A stretch of 59,546 nt of DNA, from the NCBI GenBank assembly GCA_964537505.1, contig CAZICK010000010.1, positions 1-59,546 on the forward strand. The letters run 5' to 3'. Every line of letters begins with the position of its first letter. The first letter of the stretch is position 1. Source of the DNA: DAINBT01 sp036732785. Lineage in GTDB: Bacteria; Planctomycetota; Phycisphaerae; Sedimentisphaerales; SM23-30. Below are positions 1-8,239 of this stretch, piece after piece. The notes below the pieces were generated by a model. That model was not told the origin of the DNA, searched no databases, and was given only the letters and a program-made list of their open reading frames with translations. A program made the position numbers and the translations under genes.

Positions 1-55
1 CATCTTACCTAATCGTTATAATCGTTACGCAAAAATAAGCACTTACATCAATTCC
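1..55. repeat. Left arm of a 55-bp perfect inverted repeat
   Basis: Positions 1-55 are the exact reverse complement of 2200-2254. A second, looser copy of the core (TAAGTGCTTATTTT read on the minus strand) follows at about 64-80. It is mirrored at about 2174-2190, so each arm holds two roughly 35-bp units and the imperfect inverted repeat spans about 80 bp. The left arm starts at the window edge and may be longer. It lies beyond the 3' end of rpiB. Function is unknown: it could be transposon-end-like or a dispersed repeat. Confidence 0.85.
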
Positions 56-178
56 CCACAACCAAAAATAAGCACTTACAACAATTCCCCCGAACCAGCG
101 AATTTACGATCTGAAATACTACTTTATGATAGGATTAAACTGAGCCTAAAGATGTGGTATTAAACAAGTTACCTCTGG

Positions 179-646
179 TTATTTTTTGTTGTTATCCCTC
201 TGCAAACAGCTTTTCTCTGCCGACATCATCTTTTCTACCCTTCGCTCATGTCTGCCGCCCTCGAATTCCGTCGCCAGCCACAACTCCACAATACGAGTGA
301 TAAGGGGGTCGTTAACCAGCATGGCCGGAAGACATAACATATTGGCGTTATTGTGTTTACGAGACATCTGGGCAGTAAGCTCATCATGGCACAGGGCCGC
401 TCGAATCCCATGGATCTTATTAGCCGTAATCGACATGCCAATACCGCTGCCGCACACGAGTATCCCGCGATCTGCCTGCCCATTCGACACCGACAGTGCC
501 GCTGGTATCGCATAGTCAGGATAATCGCAACTCTTGGATTCATTCGTACCAAAATCGGTCACTTCGTGACCGGCTCGTTGCAGTATATTCTTGATAAGTT
601 CCTTGGCTTCATAACCTCTATGATCGCAGGCAATAGCTATTCTCAT
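179..646 (-). CDS. rpiB: Ribose-5-phosphate isomerase B
   Basis: RpiB interconverts ribose 5-phosphate and ribulose 5-phosphate in the non-oxidative pentose phosphate pathway, in the cytoplasm. The 155-residue protein has the usual family length. It shows the N-terminal phosphate and substrate motif CDHRGYEAK (residues 7-15), the active-site cysteine in VCGSGIGMS (Cys65), and the conserved SRKHNNANMLCLPA block with His99. The ATG at 646 is preceded by AAAGGTAG about 8 bases upstream. It lies 157 bp downstream of the Sua5/phosphatase fusion on the same strand and may be co-transcribed with it. RpiB-family proteins sometimes act on other sugar phosphates such as allose 6-phosphate, but nothing nearby suggests this. 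Confidence 0.95.
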   Translation of the reverse strand: MRIAIACDHRGYEAKELIKNILQRAGHEVTDFGTNESKSCDYPDYAIPAALSVSNGQADRGILVCGSGIGMSITANKIHGIRAALCHDELTAQMSRKHNNANMLCLPAMLVNDPLITRIVELWLATEFEGGRHERRVEKMMSAEKSCLQRDNNKK

Positions 647-803
647 CTGATCGACTACCTTTCAATATCGTTTCTACCTGTAGTTATTTTCCTTATATCT
701 GTATCACAGCCAATCTCTTAACTACTGTGTCAAAAAGAAATTACAATCGCCCATCTGTGATCTCAGACATCTCGCCGGCAGTTTTTTCGGCAGTCTTCTA
801 AGA

Positions 804-1952
804 TCACGAGGGTTCTTCCGCACTCCAGCGGACAAGCCCTTTTTCCAATTGTCTGTCTATTCCATCTGCAATGTGCCTAGCACATTGACGATACGCTTCG
901 ATCGACATACCAACAGGATCGTCGATTTCTTCGTCCTCAGCCAACAAGGCTGTTCGTGTTATCGCCTGGCCCGAAAGTCTTTCCACAGCTTTATAATGAG
1001 ACGAACTCATTATAAACACGAAATCAGCTTCATTGACCATATCTGCCATCAATAATCGTGCCCGATGAGAACTGATGTCGATTCCCATCTCCTGGCTGGC
1101 CTGAACCGCTTCGGGTGTTGCACCCATCCCGCCGAAAGCCATAACACCAGCGGACATAACCTTATAACCTTTTTCCGACAGTTGGTCAATAGGGCAGGAC
1201 AATTTTTCCGCCAATCTGAATCGGAAAATTCCTTCGGCCATTGGTGAGCGACACGTGTTGCCAGTGCATACACAAAGTATGGTCACCCGCCGCATCCGCT
1301 CCAATACCGCAAAATCCAGCACCCCGGCCCTTACGATTTCCATGCTGTCACCTTGAATTTTGACGACAGTTGAGGACCCGGCATATCTAGTAGGCCCGGA
1401 ATCCAGCAGTAATTCTATCTGTCCGTTCAATTGTTCCAGCACGTCCTGTGGGCACGTTGGGGGGGCTGCTCCAGCCAAATTGGCGCTGGGAGCGACAATC
1501 GGGTTGTTGGAACTGGTGAGTAGTTGGCAGGCAACGGGATGGTCTGGTAAACGTATTCCAATACTGTTGTTATGATAAAGTGATGCGATTAGTCGGTCAG
1601 GCAGAGATTTGCGAACTTCATCCTGTTGGGCCTGATTAAGCTGAAATATCACTGTCAATGGGCCCGGCCAGGCTTTGTTTAGAAACTGCCGATCCAATAA
1701 TGACAAATCGGGAACGAAACGGTCCAAAACAGACTTTCGGCCGATGTGTAAAGTAAAAGGCTTATCGACGGGGCGCTGCTTTAGTTGAGCCAGGCGTGTC
1801 AGGCTGGCTGGTTGATCGGCGCGGGCGGCTAAGCCATAAACCGTTTCAGTAGGAAAGGCTACCAGGCCGCCCTGCTGAAGTGTTTCCATCGCCTGGGCAA
1901 TAGCTGAGTCGATTTGTGAAGATGGGTCTGTCTTTATGGTTATGGTTTTCAT
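804..1952 (-). CDS. Fusion of Sua5/YrdC threonylcarbamoyl-AMP synthase and low-molecular-weight protein phosphatase
   Basis: This 382-residue protein joins two enzymes. Residues about 1-210 are a Sua5/YrdC domain, recognised by FPTETVYGLAARAD, KQRPVDKPF, PGPLTVIF and VAPSANLAGAAPPT. This family makes threonylcarbamoyl-AMP from Thr, bicarbonate and ATP for the t6A37 tRNA modification. Residues about 223-375 are a low-molecular-weight tyrosine or arginine phosphatase with the P-loop CTGNTCR (CX5R, Cys229), the following SPMAEG, and the general-acid motif DPVG. A TTG 63 bp further upstream would extend the frame, but that TTG is itself the -35 box of a near-consensus promoter. I therefore chose the ATG at 1952. 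The usual C-terminal Sua5 subdomain is absent and the phosphatase sits in its place. Whether the two activities cooperate is not known from the sequence. Confidence 0.9.
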   Translation of the reverse strand: MKTITIKTDPSSQIDSAIAQAMETLQQGGLVAFPTETVYGLAARADQPASLTRLAQLKQRPVDKPFTLHIGRKSVLDRFVPDLSLLDRQFLNKAWPGPLTVIFQLNQAQQDEVRKSLPDRLIASLYHNNSIGIRLPDHPVACQLLTSSNNPIVAPSANLAGAAPPTCPQDVLEQLNGQIELLLDSGPTRYAGSSTVVKIQGDSMEIVRAGVLDFAVLERMRRVTILCVCTGNTCRSPMAEGIFRFRLAEKLSCPIDQLSEKGYKVMSAGVMAFGGMGATPEAVQASQEMGIDISSHRARLLMADMVNEADFVFIMSSSHYKAVERLSGQAITRTALLAEDEEIDDPVGMSIEAYRQCARHIADGIDRQLEKGLVRWSAEEPS

Positions 1953-1986
1953 GTGGCGATACCCTGCAGTGTATTTCTTGTAAAGT

Positions 1987-2015
1987 TTTATAAGAAAGAA
2001 CTTTGTGAATGTCAA
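1987..2015 (-). promoter_or_regulatory. Promoter of the Sua5/phosphatase gene
   Basis: On the minus strand, TTGACA (2015-2010), a 17-base spacer and TATAAA (1992-1987) form a near-consensus sigma-70 promoter. Transcription would start near 1980, about 28 bases before the ATG at 1952. It overlaps the alternative TTG start and so decides against that start. Confidence 0.75.
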
Positions 2016-2199
2016 GATAAAACGGACAGGCTCGGTGACTCCTGATCAAGGTGATAAAGTTATTCCCTTGTGGGTAAAATTGTACGCGATATGGTCAGGT
2101 GGACAGCAGATAAACTCCGGCGTGTTTGGCCTGTTTTTCGCATTGGATCGGTTAAGGTGGGAGGAAATGTGCGTTTGTAAGTGCTTATTTTACGTTGTT

Positions 2200-2254
2200 G
2201 GAATTGATGTAAGTGCTTATTTTTGCGTAACGATTATAACGATTAGGTAAGATG
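2200..2254. repeat. Right arm of the 55-bp perfect inverted repeat
   Basis: Exact reverse complement of positions 1-55, followed outward by GGTAAGA. A second unit with the same TAAGTGCTTATTTT core sits just inside it at about 2174-2190. The arms enclose the Sua5/phosphatase fusion and rpiB, but no recognisable transposase lies between them. Confidence 0.85.
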
Positions 2255-2309
2255 GGTAAGAAAAAAGTGCGAAATTCGGCGAAATTTGGATGAATTCTGA
2301 TGAAAAGTG

Positions 2310-2397
2310 ATGTGGTTTGGACTATGTTTGGAGTATGTTTGTATGTAGTTTGGACTATGTTTGTACTATGTTTGCACTATGTTTGTAGTATGTTTTG
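2310..2397. repeat. 11-bp tandem repeat, about 8 copies
   Basis: Eight consecutive 11-base units close to ACTATGTTTGT run in register: ATGTGGTTTGG, ACTATGTTTGG, AGTATGTTTGT, ATGTAGTTTGG, ACTATGTTTGT, ACTATGTTTGC, ACTATGTTTGT, AGTATGTTTTG. The period is one helical turn. It is non-coding and lies between the inverted repeat and the low-complexity tract. Confidence 0.85.
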
Positions 2398-2733
2398 ATG
2401 AGTTTTGATGTTAAGATGGGTAAGATTGCTGAGGAAGGCAATAGGCAACAGGCAATAGGCACTAGGGGGGAAATCAGAGGTCAGATTTGAGAGTTCAGAG
2501 TTCAGAGTTCAGAAGGCAGAGGTCAGAAGGCAGAGGTCAGAAGACAGAAGGAAAGAGGGCGGACCAGTTGGGAGTGAGGAGGGTGCGAAAGGTGCGAAGG
2601 GTTTGAAAGGTGTGAAGGAAGGACGGAGGGGTCGGGGGCCGGGGGTCAGGGGTCGGGGAAGGAAAGAGGGCGGAGTTGTGAGGACGGACGGGCGGGTGAT
2701 GATTATTTCAGTTTGGCAAGAATGTTTTGAATT

Positions 2734-5700
2734 TTAGGGAAAACACCAGTAATCTGGTTTAGTTTCTGTTAATTGTAACGTAACAGTTTTACTGAAATCA
2801 GCAAACTGTATAGAGAAATCAATAGGGTTGCTGTGAGAACTAATGTTGGCATTCTTTATGATTATTTTAAAGGTACATTTCTCAAGATCAAAAATCGCAG
2901 ATGCTATAGAACTGTTGGTTTCTTTAGATTTTTTATACTTAAAGGCTTTTTTCGAGCCTATCCGGTATAAATCATCAGCAGGCAATGTAATATCATAATC
3001 CCCCCAACTAACCACAATATCTTCTCCGGCTATATCAACAGAAGTGTCCGCAACTGCAATGGCACCTTGAATCGTTAAGCTGTCAGTACCTGGTTGCTTT
3101 GTGCCGAGGTTAAATGCACACTTATCAATACGAAGTGAATCCTCATAGCCGGAAAGCAACTGCATGGGCATTAACTGCTTGCCATTGATTACGTCCGTTT
3201 GTCCACCGGAAGCCAGGACTTCACCGTCGTAAGCGGTACCGGAACCTGAATAATCTCCGATCGCAACCTCCACAACCACAGGACTGGACAACCTGGTAAG
3301 AGCGATATTTTTGGCAGATAACTGCAATGTCTTTAGATTGATATCGAACTTGATCGACGTGGTTGAATTTTTGCCGCTGTATTTTCCCTTTTTCAGCTTG
3401 GCTGGGTCAAACGGAATCATATCAGAGAAAATCGGCTCGGCTTCACCGGCGTTGTAAATGTCAATATATATCTTATCCGCCATGCTTAGCTGGGCCTCAG
3501 TGGGACTAAAAGAGGCGCACGAAGCGCTAAAAGAATCCTTTGATAAATTCCGACTATTACCAGCCTTAATTTGCATCTTTTCGACAGTAATCACGTCAGC
3601 GATACGCTCAAATTCGACGAAGATCGTCTTATCCGAATCCATTGATACGTTAAGGGTGGTCTCTGTGGATAACAAAACATCATTGGCATCGTACCAACCC
3701 TTAATTTGATAACCCTCATCCGGCATTGCTGTCAGCTCAGCGGCTGATCCTATCTCATAATAGGTGGTACCAATAGGTGAAACCATACCATAGTTCCCCA
3801 CAACACTTACATTTAAACTAACCGTATCTAAGGTAACAGTTTCCTCGAAAGCACCATCTCGGTCAGTATCTATTTGGAGAGTAATTCCATTCTCTCCTTG
3901 AGCAATCGCCTCCCAATCAGCAGTATATTTATAAGTTACTCCAGCACTTGTTGGAGCATTAACAATAGAAACAGTCTGGCTTGTATCATTTATATTTTTA
4001 TGTAGAGTTAAATCACAGGCTTTTTGAGCTTGATCATTAGAGGTAGAAATAGCCACACGATCTTCTGTAATAATAATTTTATCAACTTGGCTTTCCTCGA
4101 TTGTTATGTCTGAAATATCTGCGAAATAATTTGGACCGAGTTTGGTTAATGAATAAGTACCACTACTTGTTCCTCTTATAGTAGCTACAAGTTCAATATC
4201 ATTACTTACATAATATGCTTGCCTTTGGAAACACTCTTCTTCGGTTGGCAAGCTAAAAGTATAAATTGGGCTTACTCCGGGAATTTCTTCCACAAATGAA
4301 CCATCTTTCAATCCTGTTGATCTTCCTTCTGAGTCAGTTAAAAGCAGAGTGGCAGCTCCAGATACGTAATAATGTCCACTATAATTATCAATTCCTTCAT
4401 TTGGCAAGGGAACAAACGGTTTTAGTTTTTTCCCTTCATTGTAAAGGTCCTCGAAAGGTATAAGTGCTAAAATTGGCCCACTATCGTCGCTTGAATCCAG
4501 CCATTCCCCTGGTAAGTCAATGGGTGGTATCAAACCAAAAACAGTATTAAATAATTGCCATTTCCACTCACCTTCATCGCTGAATATCTTAATATAAGAA
4601 TTATCATCCCCAGGATAACGCGAATCGTAAATGTATATTTTACATTCGTCGTCTTCGCGCACTATGTCATATGGAACTACTGCATGTGAATCGGCACCAC
4701 TTTTCTTCGCTACTACTAAAATATACATCCTTTTGCCAAGGGAATTTAATAATACATTCATTATATTTTCAGGATCAAATTTGCTTTCGTCACCACAAAG
4801 CTCTTTTTGTATAATTTGACTATTAGTAATAATCTGAAATTTTAAAATATGTTCTAACACAGAATGTATTGGATCTTTTCCATCCCATTTTAACCAATGC
4901 TTTGGAGGTTCATCTAGTTCATAGATATATTCCTTTTCTTGAGTTTCCAAAAAACTGTCATAATCGGGATATACATACTCCATAAGTGAAGATACTGACA
5001 TTCCGAAACAATTACCATCCCACCAGTTTTTTCCATTTTCAATCCATTTATCAAATAAAGCTTTTTGAGTAGGTATATCTATACCTTTCCAATCAAAACT
5101 CTCCTGAAAAATCCTCCATTTGGTGTTTATACTCATTGATCCTCTGGCTACTCCTTTATTGGCAAAATTGTAACCGTGCGGATCGGGACCATAGATCTCT
5201 CTCCATTCCGGAAGGGATAAACACGCGAAAATATTGTCAAAACAGCGATTAACTTGCGTACCGGAGTCTTTCACCTCTACAAATAATTCTTTCGGTCCAT
5301 AAGTGGCGAAAGACCAGGCTTTGGTCTTAGTTTCAGCATCCCAGTCTTCTGACGAGATACCCCAATCATACCATTTTGTCCAAGTAAACCCCGCATCAAC
5401 TTCACCATTCTGATTTTCGTCACTTAAGAACCTCACTTCGGTAATATCACCTTTAGAACTTCCTACATAGATATCAAATGCCTCGCCAACTTTAATTTCA
5501 TCTATCAAAGCCTTGCTATCTTGTCCTCGAAGTTCAATGGCACAAGTCGGTGGCTGGTTTTGGGTAGTCGTAATCACCGTGAAATCCGCTTCTGAAACAT
5601 CATTTTCGCCGAATTCCTGCCAGTCGCTGGGTTCGCCATGTTCGTCAATTGTTCTGGCACGCCAGTGATAATCGGCGTCGATTATGCCATAGACTGTAAT

Positions 5701-7086
5701 AGTTGCTGTCTCGCCGTTGTTGACAAACTCACTTTCTTTTAAGCCACCCTTTGTCTCATCAAACTGCCCATTGTATTCATCTAGCCGTCTTAACTCCACC
5801 TGGAGCTTTACATTATCTCCGTCAGGATCACTTACCTGAGCCGAAAAGACAACAGTGGATTCGTTCGTTGTTCCCCCCACTGATATTTCTATCTGACCAT
5901 CAGATTTGAATTGGATTAGATTCGCAGGAATATCGGGCAACCGGTTGTCCGGCGTATATGTCTGGAAATACCGGGTATTGGAAACATCGCTCCAGCCGGC
6001 GGAGTTGTGGGCCTGCATATTCCAGCGGTATTTCTTGCCGTGCTCCAATTCGCCTTCCGGGACGAAATGGGATGTGCCGGACACCTGCTGAGGATGGTAA
6101 ACTATATTTTGGGATCCGTAAGGATATTCACTGATAGCCAAGGCATAATAATCCGCACCTGCGGATGCTGCCCATTGCATGGTCGGAGCCAGAGTGTCAA
6201 TCTCCTCGCCCGGTTCTATTTCTAATCCTGGTGAGGTCAGCGTTGGCGGATCAGGCGGACTACCCGGCACAAATGGGACCGCTAAAGTCAGGTCGTACTC
6301 GGTATTGTCATTATTGCTGTATTGTGTAACTCGAACATAATAGGTCTCATGGTCCAGCCATCGGCTGATCGACAAGTCGTTATACCATAAGTCGGTATTA
6401 GTCGAGCCCAGAATCTCTCCGCTATCCACAATTCCATTGCCGTTTTTGTCTTCTATCAATTGCAGAGTAGCGCCATCGGTGAGGCCGGTCAGAGTCACCG
6501 TGAAATTGCTCACCGTATCAGCCAGATCGAAAATGTAGTAATCCTGAGTATCGGAAGTGCCTATAAAGTCATGGACCGTTTGTACACCGCTGAGAACGCC
6601 GAGGTCATAGGCGCCACTTAAAGTGTTGTCGGTCCTGCCTAGTGAATTGGTCCTGGACGATTCTGCCAGAGTCAGGTCGTACTCGGTATTGTCATTATTG
6701 CTGTATTGCGTAACTCGAACATAATAGGTCTCATGGTCCAGCCATCGGCTGATCGACAAGTCGTTATGCCAAAGGTCGGTATTAGTCGAACCCAGAATCT
6801 CTCCGCTATCCACAATTCCATTGCCGTTTTTATCTTCTATCAATTGCAGAGTAGCACCATCGGTGAGGCCGGTCAGGGTAACCGTGAAATCGCTCACCGT
6901 ATTAGTCAGATCGAAGATGTAGTAATCCTGAGTATCGGAAGTGCCTATGAAGTCATGGACCGTTTGTACACCGTTGAGAATGCCAAGATTATGAGCATCA
7001 CCCATCGTATCGGCGGCATTAACAGCACAAGGCATTAAAATCAGCAAAATGCCGATCAACATTATAAAGGTAATCCTGTTTCTCAT
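2734..7086 (-). CDS. Large secreted multidomain protein with PPC-like repeats and a cysteine-peptidase-like domain
   Basis: The 1450-residue protein starts with a signal peptide (cleavage near AVNA, residue 24); GAGGAAATAGTC precedes the ATG. Residues about 30-143 and 158-271 are two near-identical PPC-like (bacterial pre-peptidase C-terminal) beta domains with calcium-type DKNGNGIVD motifs. Residues about 280-380 and 390-510 look like fibronectin/Ig-type domains. The central part holds WWDGNCFGMS (Cys693), DSHAVVPYD (His801) and IYDSRYPGD (Asp821). This Cys-His-Asp order resembles C39 or papain-like peptidases. Near residues 1130-1200 an InlB/Flg_new-type repeat (VSPIGTTYYEIGS, GYQIKGWYD) is visible, followed by unassigned beta-rich modules. 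It is probably a cell-surface or secreted protein. Peptidase activity is inferred only from residue order. The central third is more AT-rich than the ends, suggesting mosaic origin. Confidence 0.8.
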   Translation of the reverse strand: MRNRITFIMLIGILLILMPCAVNAADTMGDAHNLGILNGVQTVHDFIGTSDTQDYYIFDLTNTVSDFTVTLTGLTDGATLQLIEDKNGNGIVDSGEILGSTNTDLWHNDLSISRWLDHETYYVRVTQYSNNDNTEYDLTLAESSRTNSLGRTDNTLSGAYDLGVLSGVQTVHDFIGTSDTQDYYIFDLADTVSNFTVTLTGLTDGATLQLIEDKNGNGIVDSGEILGSTNTDLWYNDLSISRWLDHETYYVRVTQYSNNDNTEYDLTLAVPFVPGSPPDPPTLTSPGLEIEPGEEIDTLAPTMQWAASAGADYYALAISEYPYGSQNIVYHPQQVSGTSHFVPEGELEHGKKYRWNMQAHNSAGWSDVSNTRYFQTYTPDNRLPDIPANLIQFKSDGQIEISVGGTTNESTVVFSAQVSDPDGDNVKLQVELRRLDEYNGQFDETKGGLKESEFVNNGETATITVYGIIDADYHWRARTIDEHGEPSDWQEFGENDVSEADFTVITTTQNQPPTCAIELRGQDSKALIDEIKVGEAFDIYVGSSKGDITEVRFLSDENQNGEVDAGFTWTKWYDWGISSEDWDAETKTKAWSFATYGPKELFVEVKDSGTQVNRCFDNIFACLSLPEWREIYGPDPHGYNFANKGVARGSMSINTKWRIFQESFDWKGIDIPTQKALFDKWIENGKNWWDGNCFGMSVSSLMEYVYPDYDSFLETQEKEYIYELDEPPKHWLKWDGKDPIHSVLEHILKFQIITNSQIIQKELCGDESKFDPENIMNVLLNSLGKRMYILVVAKKSGADSHAVVPYDIVREDDECKIYIYDSRYPGDDNSYIKIFSDEGEWKWQLFNTVFGLIPPIDLPGEWLDSSDDSGPILALIPFEDLYNEGKKLKPFVPLPNEGIDNYSGHYYVSGAATLLLTDSEGRSTGLKDGSFVEEIPGVSPIYTFSLPTEEECFQRQAYYVSNDIELVATIRGTSSGTYSLTKLGPNYFADISDITIEESQVDKIIITEDRVAISTSNDQAQKACDLTLHKNINDTSQTVSIVNAPTSAGVTYKYTADWEAIAQGENGITLQIDTDRDGAFEETVTLDTVSLNVSVVGNYGMVSPIGTTYYEIGSAAELTAMPDEGYQIKGWYDANDVLLSTETTLNVSMDSDKTIFVEFERIADVITVEKMQIKAGNSRNLSKDSFSASCASFSPTEAQLSMADKIYIDIYNAGEAEPIFSDMIPFDPAKLKKGKYSGKNSTTSIKFDINLKTLQLSAKNIALTRLSSPVVVEVAIGDYSGSGTAYDGEVLASGGQTDVINGKQLMPMQLLSGYEDSLRIDKCAFNLGTKQPGTDSLTIQGAIAVADTSVDIAGEDIVVSWGDYDITLPADDLYRIGSKKAFKYKKSKETNSSIASAIFDLEKCTFKIIIKNANISSHSNPIDFSIQFADFSKTVTLQLTETKPDYWCFP
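6287..6986 (-). repeat. Near-identical direct repeat encoding the two PPC-like domains
   Basis: About 315 bp at 6287-6602 recur at 6671-6986 with only scattered substitutions (offset 384 bp, 128 codons, in frame). Each copy encodes one domain from the VQTVHDFIGTSD segment to the final EYDLTLA. The low divergence at DNA level, including silent sites, points to recent duplication or gene conversion. Confidence 0.85.
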
Positions 7087-7165
7087 GACTATTTCCTCAA
7101 TTGTGACGCCTGCGTCAGCTTTACTTAGCAGATTCTGACGGCTGTTCCTTACGGAAGTGCCCAGA

Positions 7166-7221
7166 ATTTTAAAATGGCACCGCAGCCGGTTTCAACGGAA
7201 ACGCTAAAAGTTCAGTGAACT
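7166..7221 (-). promoter_or_regulatory. Candidate promoter with upstream palindrome for the 1450-residue protein gene
   Basis: Minus-strand TTGAAA (7195-7190), an 18-base spacer and TAAAAT (7171-7166) lie 80 bp before the start codon. A perfect 13-bp palindrome, AGTTCAGTGAACT (7209-7221), sits 13 bases upstream of the -35 box and could be an operator. This is motif matching only. Confidence 0.4.
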
Positions 7222-7403
7222 TCAGATATTCGATTGTCACAAGCTGATATTATGGCTTGCATCAGCATATTCAAATCAAGGCCATTTCTTCCCTAAATGC
7301 GGTACAGGCAAAGTCTTCTGCACAGAAACGACCCATGAAGTGTGCATTGTATCAAAAAATCGTTTGTATAGCAAAGGAGAAACTGGCAGACCTGAGAGAA
7401 TAA

Positions 7404-7460
7404 ATGGCGGGCGTGGCCGGGGTGGTGGAAGATGGCGGGCGTGGCCGGGGGTGGTGGAAG
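7404..7460. repeat. 28/29-bp G-rich tandem duplication
   Basis: Two adjacent units, starting ATGGCGGGCGTGGCCGGG and ending GGTGGTGGAAG, differ by a single G insertion. Similar GGGC(G/A)TGGCCGGG text recurs near 13310. Non-coding, with no function evident. Confidence 0.8.
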
Positions 7461-7546
7461 ACGGCCCCCCGCGAACGCTGGGGTGACAATTGTTAGCGAG
7501 GAGGAGATTGTGGCGTTGGCGGGGGTGTTGTGACAGTGAATTGTTA

Positions 7547-7574
7547 TTGACACGGTCAGATACCCTACTATAAT
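7547..7574 (+). promoter_or_regulatory. Near-consensus sigma-70 promoter in the nusA leader
   Basis: TTGACA (7547-7552), a 16-base spacer and TATAAT (7569-7574) read toward nusA. A start near 7581 would give a leader of about 750 nt. The hexamers match the consensus exactly and the spacer is one base short. Confidence 0.65.
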
Positions 7575-7868
7575 TGGGCTGAAGTGATATTTGTGCTGTA
7601 TTTCGCCGATGCAGTAAGGACCGATGTGAATCGGGTTAGGACAAGCAGTTGAATAGAAGTTGTAACTGTTGTTTTAACAAGCAGTAATGGCCCAGAACGG
7701 CTGTTAGGCCGGTGTGGATTTAAGTTTTGGTTTGTCCGTTGTCGTGATCGAGCCGTTTGGTAGTGCCAAATGTGGAAAATCGGCTTAATATCGGAGTTAT
7801 TTCGATAATAACGAACAAAAAACGGCGAAAAACCGATAAATTATACATAGCCAACAGGTATAGTAGTT

Positions 7869-7876
7869 GGTATAAT
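7869..7876 (+). promoter_or_regulatory. Extended -10 element upstream of the structured leader RNA
   Basis: TTGGTATAAT contains TATAAT at 7871-7876 with a TG at the extended -10 position. No good -35 is seen 17 bases upstream. A start near 7883 would place a small hairpin (ATCTGCT, loop, AGCAGAT) at the 5' end of the transcript. Confidence 0.4.
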
Positions 7877-7979
7877 GACGATCTGCTGTTTAAGCAGATA
7901 ACGGATTTTGCTTTGGCGTTGTGAGGAATAAAGGTTGACTTTTTGGCCCCTTACGAGTTTTGAAGGAACGTTAGCTATG

Positions 7980-8239
7980 GATTGGGACAAGAACCGTGTC
8001 AGCGTTTAGTCCTGAGAGTTTGGGACACGAAAGCGAATGTCGCGCTGTGAATTGGCGTGGCACCCCACGGGGCAGCCGTGGAGGGTCGCTTGGAAACGGG
8101 CCTTAGTAAGGCCCTTGTCGAACCTGCCATGAGGTTTTTGGTTCGGCTCCGGGCGATGGAGGCTCAGGCTGTCTGAGAAAGTTGCTCGGAGCAACGTGAA
8201 AGTGGGTTACCTTTGAGAGGTCCCGCTTTTTTTGTTTTT
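7980..8239 (+). ncRNA. Candidate structured RNA, unassigned, upstream of nusA
   Basis: This stretch has several strong hairpins in series: CCACGG/CCGTGG (about 8074-8090), the perfect GGGCCTT-AGT-AAGGCCC (about 8098-8114), GAACC/GGTTC, and GTTGCT-CGG-AGCAAC (about 8180-8194). It finishes with an intrinsic terminator. It lacks the hallmarks of RNase P RNA, tmRNA, SRP RNA and the common riboswitches, and I could not fit it to 6S RNA with confidence. It could be a free small RNA or an attenuating leader of nusA-infB. The 5' end is uncertain. Confidence 0.45.
8201..8239 (+). terminator. Intrinsic terminator at the end of the nusA leader RNA
   Basis: AGTGGG-TT-ACCT, a 5-base loop, then AGGT-CCCGCT form a bulged 10-bp hairpin. 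TTTTTTTGTTTTT follows directly. It lies about 100 bp before the nusA start, so it would either end a separate RNA or attenuate nusA. Confidence 0.8.

Larger units (their letters stand above)
2016..2733. other. Gene-free region of repeats and low complexity
   Basis: No credible gene is seen. It holds the right inverted-repeat arm (about 2174-2254), an 11-bp tandem repeat (2310-2397), and then a purine-rich, short-period stretch (about 2430-2700). That stretch is built from variants of AATAGGCAACAGGC, AGAGTTC and AGAAGGCAGAGGTC, ending in G-rich tracts. TAAGATGGGTAAGA occurs twice, at about 2248 and 2412. No terminator is evident for either flanking gene. Confidence 0.7.

Noticed and set aside
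2310..2397. Tandem repeat as a CRISPR array
   Set aside because: Units are 11 bp and adjacent, with no spacers and no cas genes.
7293..7553. 86-residue minus-strand frame in the nusA leader
   Set aside because: Crosses the G-rich tandem duplication, giving Pro/Ala/Gly-rich text, with no start signal.
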